Assembly (NCBI GenBank): GCA_000416005.1
Contig: KE356563.1
Coordinates: 1,098,879 to 1,105,022 of the forward strand
From: Haloquadratum sp. J07HQX50
GTDB taxonomy: Archaea; Halobacteriota; Halobacteria; Halobacteriales; Haloferacaceae
Length of the DNA stretch: 6,144 nucleotides
Direction of reading: 5' to 3'
A program made the position numbers and the translations under genes. Under the pieces are notes generated by a model that did no database searches, was not told where the DNA came from, and saw only the letters and a program-made list of their open reading frames with translations. Shown in pieces: positions 5,348 to 6,144 of this stretch; positions within the stretch are counted from its first letter, which is position 1, and every line of letters begins with the position of its first letter.

Positions 5348-6144
5348 TGTATGGACGCCTCTGGGGAGTCTGATCTTGTTTCACGTGTCATTGAAACGAA
5401 TATTTCTTCGAGTGATGTGCGCTTGATTTCGAGATCAATAATTTCGTGGCCCTGTTCGTCAAGACGACGAACAACCTCCGGGGCAACGAGTCCACCACGA
5501 GTTGCCGTCACGGTAAGTCGCCTGCCCTCAAGCACTGTTTCAGTCACGCGAGAGTTGATATTAGTGAAATCCGGAATCGCAGCGGGCTTTGCACGGAGTT
5601 GGACGACGATATCATCAGTTCCACGATTAATGAGTGTTGATGGAGAAGCGACATCAACGACTTGACCAGCATCCAAGATTGCGACTTCATCACACAGTCG
5701 CTCCGCTTCTTCAATATAGTGTGTCGTCAGGAGAATGGTCGTTCCCTGTTCGTTCAGGTCAATAATGGTCTCCCAAAGGTCGTGACGTAGCTGTACATCG
5801 ACACCAGCGGTTGGCTCATCAAGAATCAGCAGGTCAGGGTCGGTAATGAGCGCGCGAGCCAACATGAACCGTCGTTTCATACCTCCGGAAAGCCAGTCAA
5901 ATCTGGTGTTTCGCTTATCATAGATACCGACGCGTTTCAGAACACTCTCAGCGCGATCTTGAGCGGTTGAGTCGGGTACGCCGTGGTACCCTGCCTTATG
6001 CTCAAGAACTTCTCTGATTGGAAAAAACCGATCGACATTGAATTCTTGAGGCGCCAATCCAATTTTATCTCGTGCCTGGCGATAGTCACTCTCAACGTTA
6101 TGTCCGAAGACTCGTGCAGAGCCACCAGTCGCTCGTGCTAATCC
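5344..6144 (-). CDS. ABC-2 type transporter ATP-binding protein (5' part outside window)
   Basis: The frame is open to the right edge, giving 266 residues without a start; the true start and the Walker A loop lie beyond 6144. The visible part starts GLARATGGSARVFGHNV, which normally follows Walker A closely. Then come the Q-loop (APQEF, Gln32), the signature LSGGMKRR (85-92), Walker B LLILDEPTAGVD (105-116, catalytic Glu110) and the H-loop TTHYIEEAE (140-148, His142). The C-terminal part (about 165-266) is the accessory domain usual in the CcmA/DrrA/NodI group. A TTG at 6057 is an internal codon, not the start, because the reading frame and family similarity continue upstream of it. It powers the permease encoded immediately downstream. 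The promoter of the whole operon must also lie outside the window. Confidence 0.94.
   Translation of the reverse strand, partial: GLARATGGSARVFGHNVESDYRQARDKIGLAPQEFNVDRFFPIREVLEHKAGYHGVPDSTAQDRAESVLKRVGIYDKRNTRFDWLSGGMKRRFMLARALITDPDLLILDEPTAGVDVQLRHDLWETIIDLNEQGTTILLTTHYIEEAERLCDEVAILDAGQVVDVASPSTLINRGTDDIVVQLRAKPAAIPDFTNINSRVTETVLEGRRLTVTATRGGLVAPEVVRRLDEQGHEIIDLEIKRTSLEEIFVSMTRETRSDSPEASIQ

Noticed and set aside
6057..6057. TTG at 6057 as start of the ATPase gene
   Set aside because: The frame stays open to the window edge and the upstream residues match the ABC family, so this is an internal codon.
1..6144. CRISPR array, tRNA or rRNA genes
   Set aside because: No regularly spaced repeats, no tRNA-like TTCGA arm in a cloverleaf context, and no rRNA sequence were seen on either strand.

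Overview
The window looks like a chromosomal stretch from a haloarchaeon. The evidence is archaeal-style leaderless promoters (a TATA box about 25 bases before a start codon), an ATGA stop/start overlap, a GGGGGTGA ribosome binding site, protein families common in halophilic archaea, and the remains of a haloarchaeal-type IS5-like transposase. The moderate GC content, the long spacers filled with decayed genes, and the clustered palindromes fit Haloquadratum better than a high-GC haloarchaeon. The genus is an inference, not something the sequence proves.

Layout. At the left edge a CHY zinc-finger protein gene runs leftward from its ATG at 357 and leaves the window. Positions 358-1243 hold no convincing protein gene but carry several palindromes and a recurring 8-mer (TGAGGTGA). 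They could mark a non-autonomous element with IS200/IS605-like ends. A small membrane protein with about three hydrophobic segments follows (1244-1570, + strand). Next comes the 3' half of a dead IS5-like transposase (about 1627-1975, - strand), broken by frameshifts and TGA codons. Positions 2114-2505 (+) hold a decayed or split gene with two CxxC pairs and a C-terminal membrane segment.

The right 60% (2565-6144) is a tightly packed leftward operon of four overlapping genes. In transcription order these are an ABC-2 type ATPase (its 5' part, with the Walker A motif, lies outside the window), an ABC-2 type permease, an S49 (SppA-like) membrane-anchored serine peptidase with an intact Ser/Lys dyad, and a DUF4350-type membrane-anchored protein. 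The overlaps are 4, about 17 and 14 bases, so translation is probably coupled. The likely picture is an ABC exporter whose substrate is cut or surveyed by an external peptidase, helped by a GldG/Gif-like accessory protein. No known substrate can be read from the sequence. This operon is the best candidate here for an uncharacterised system.
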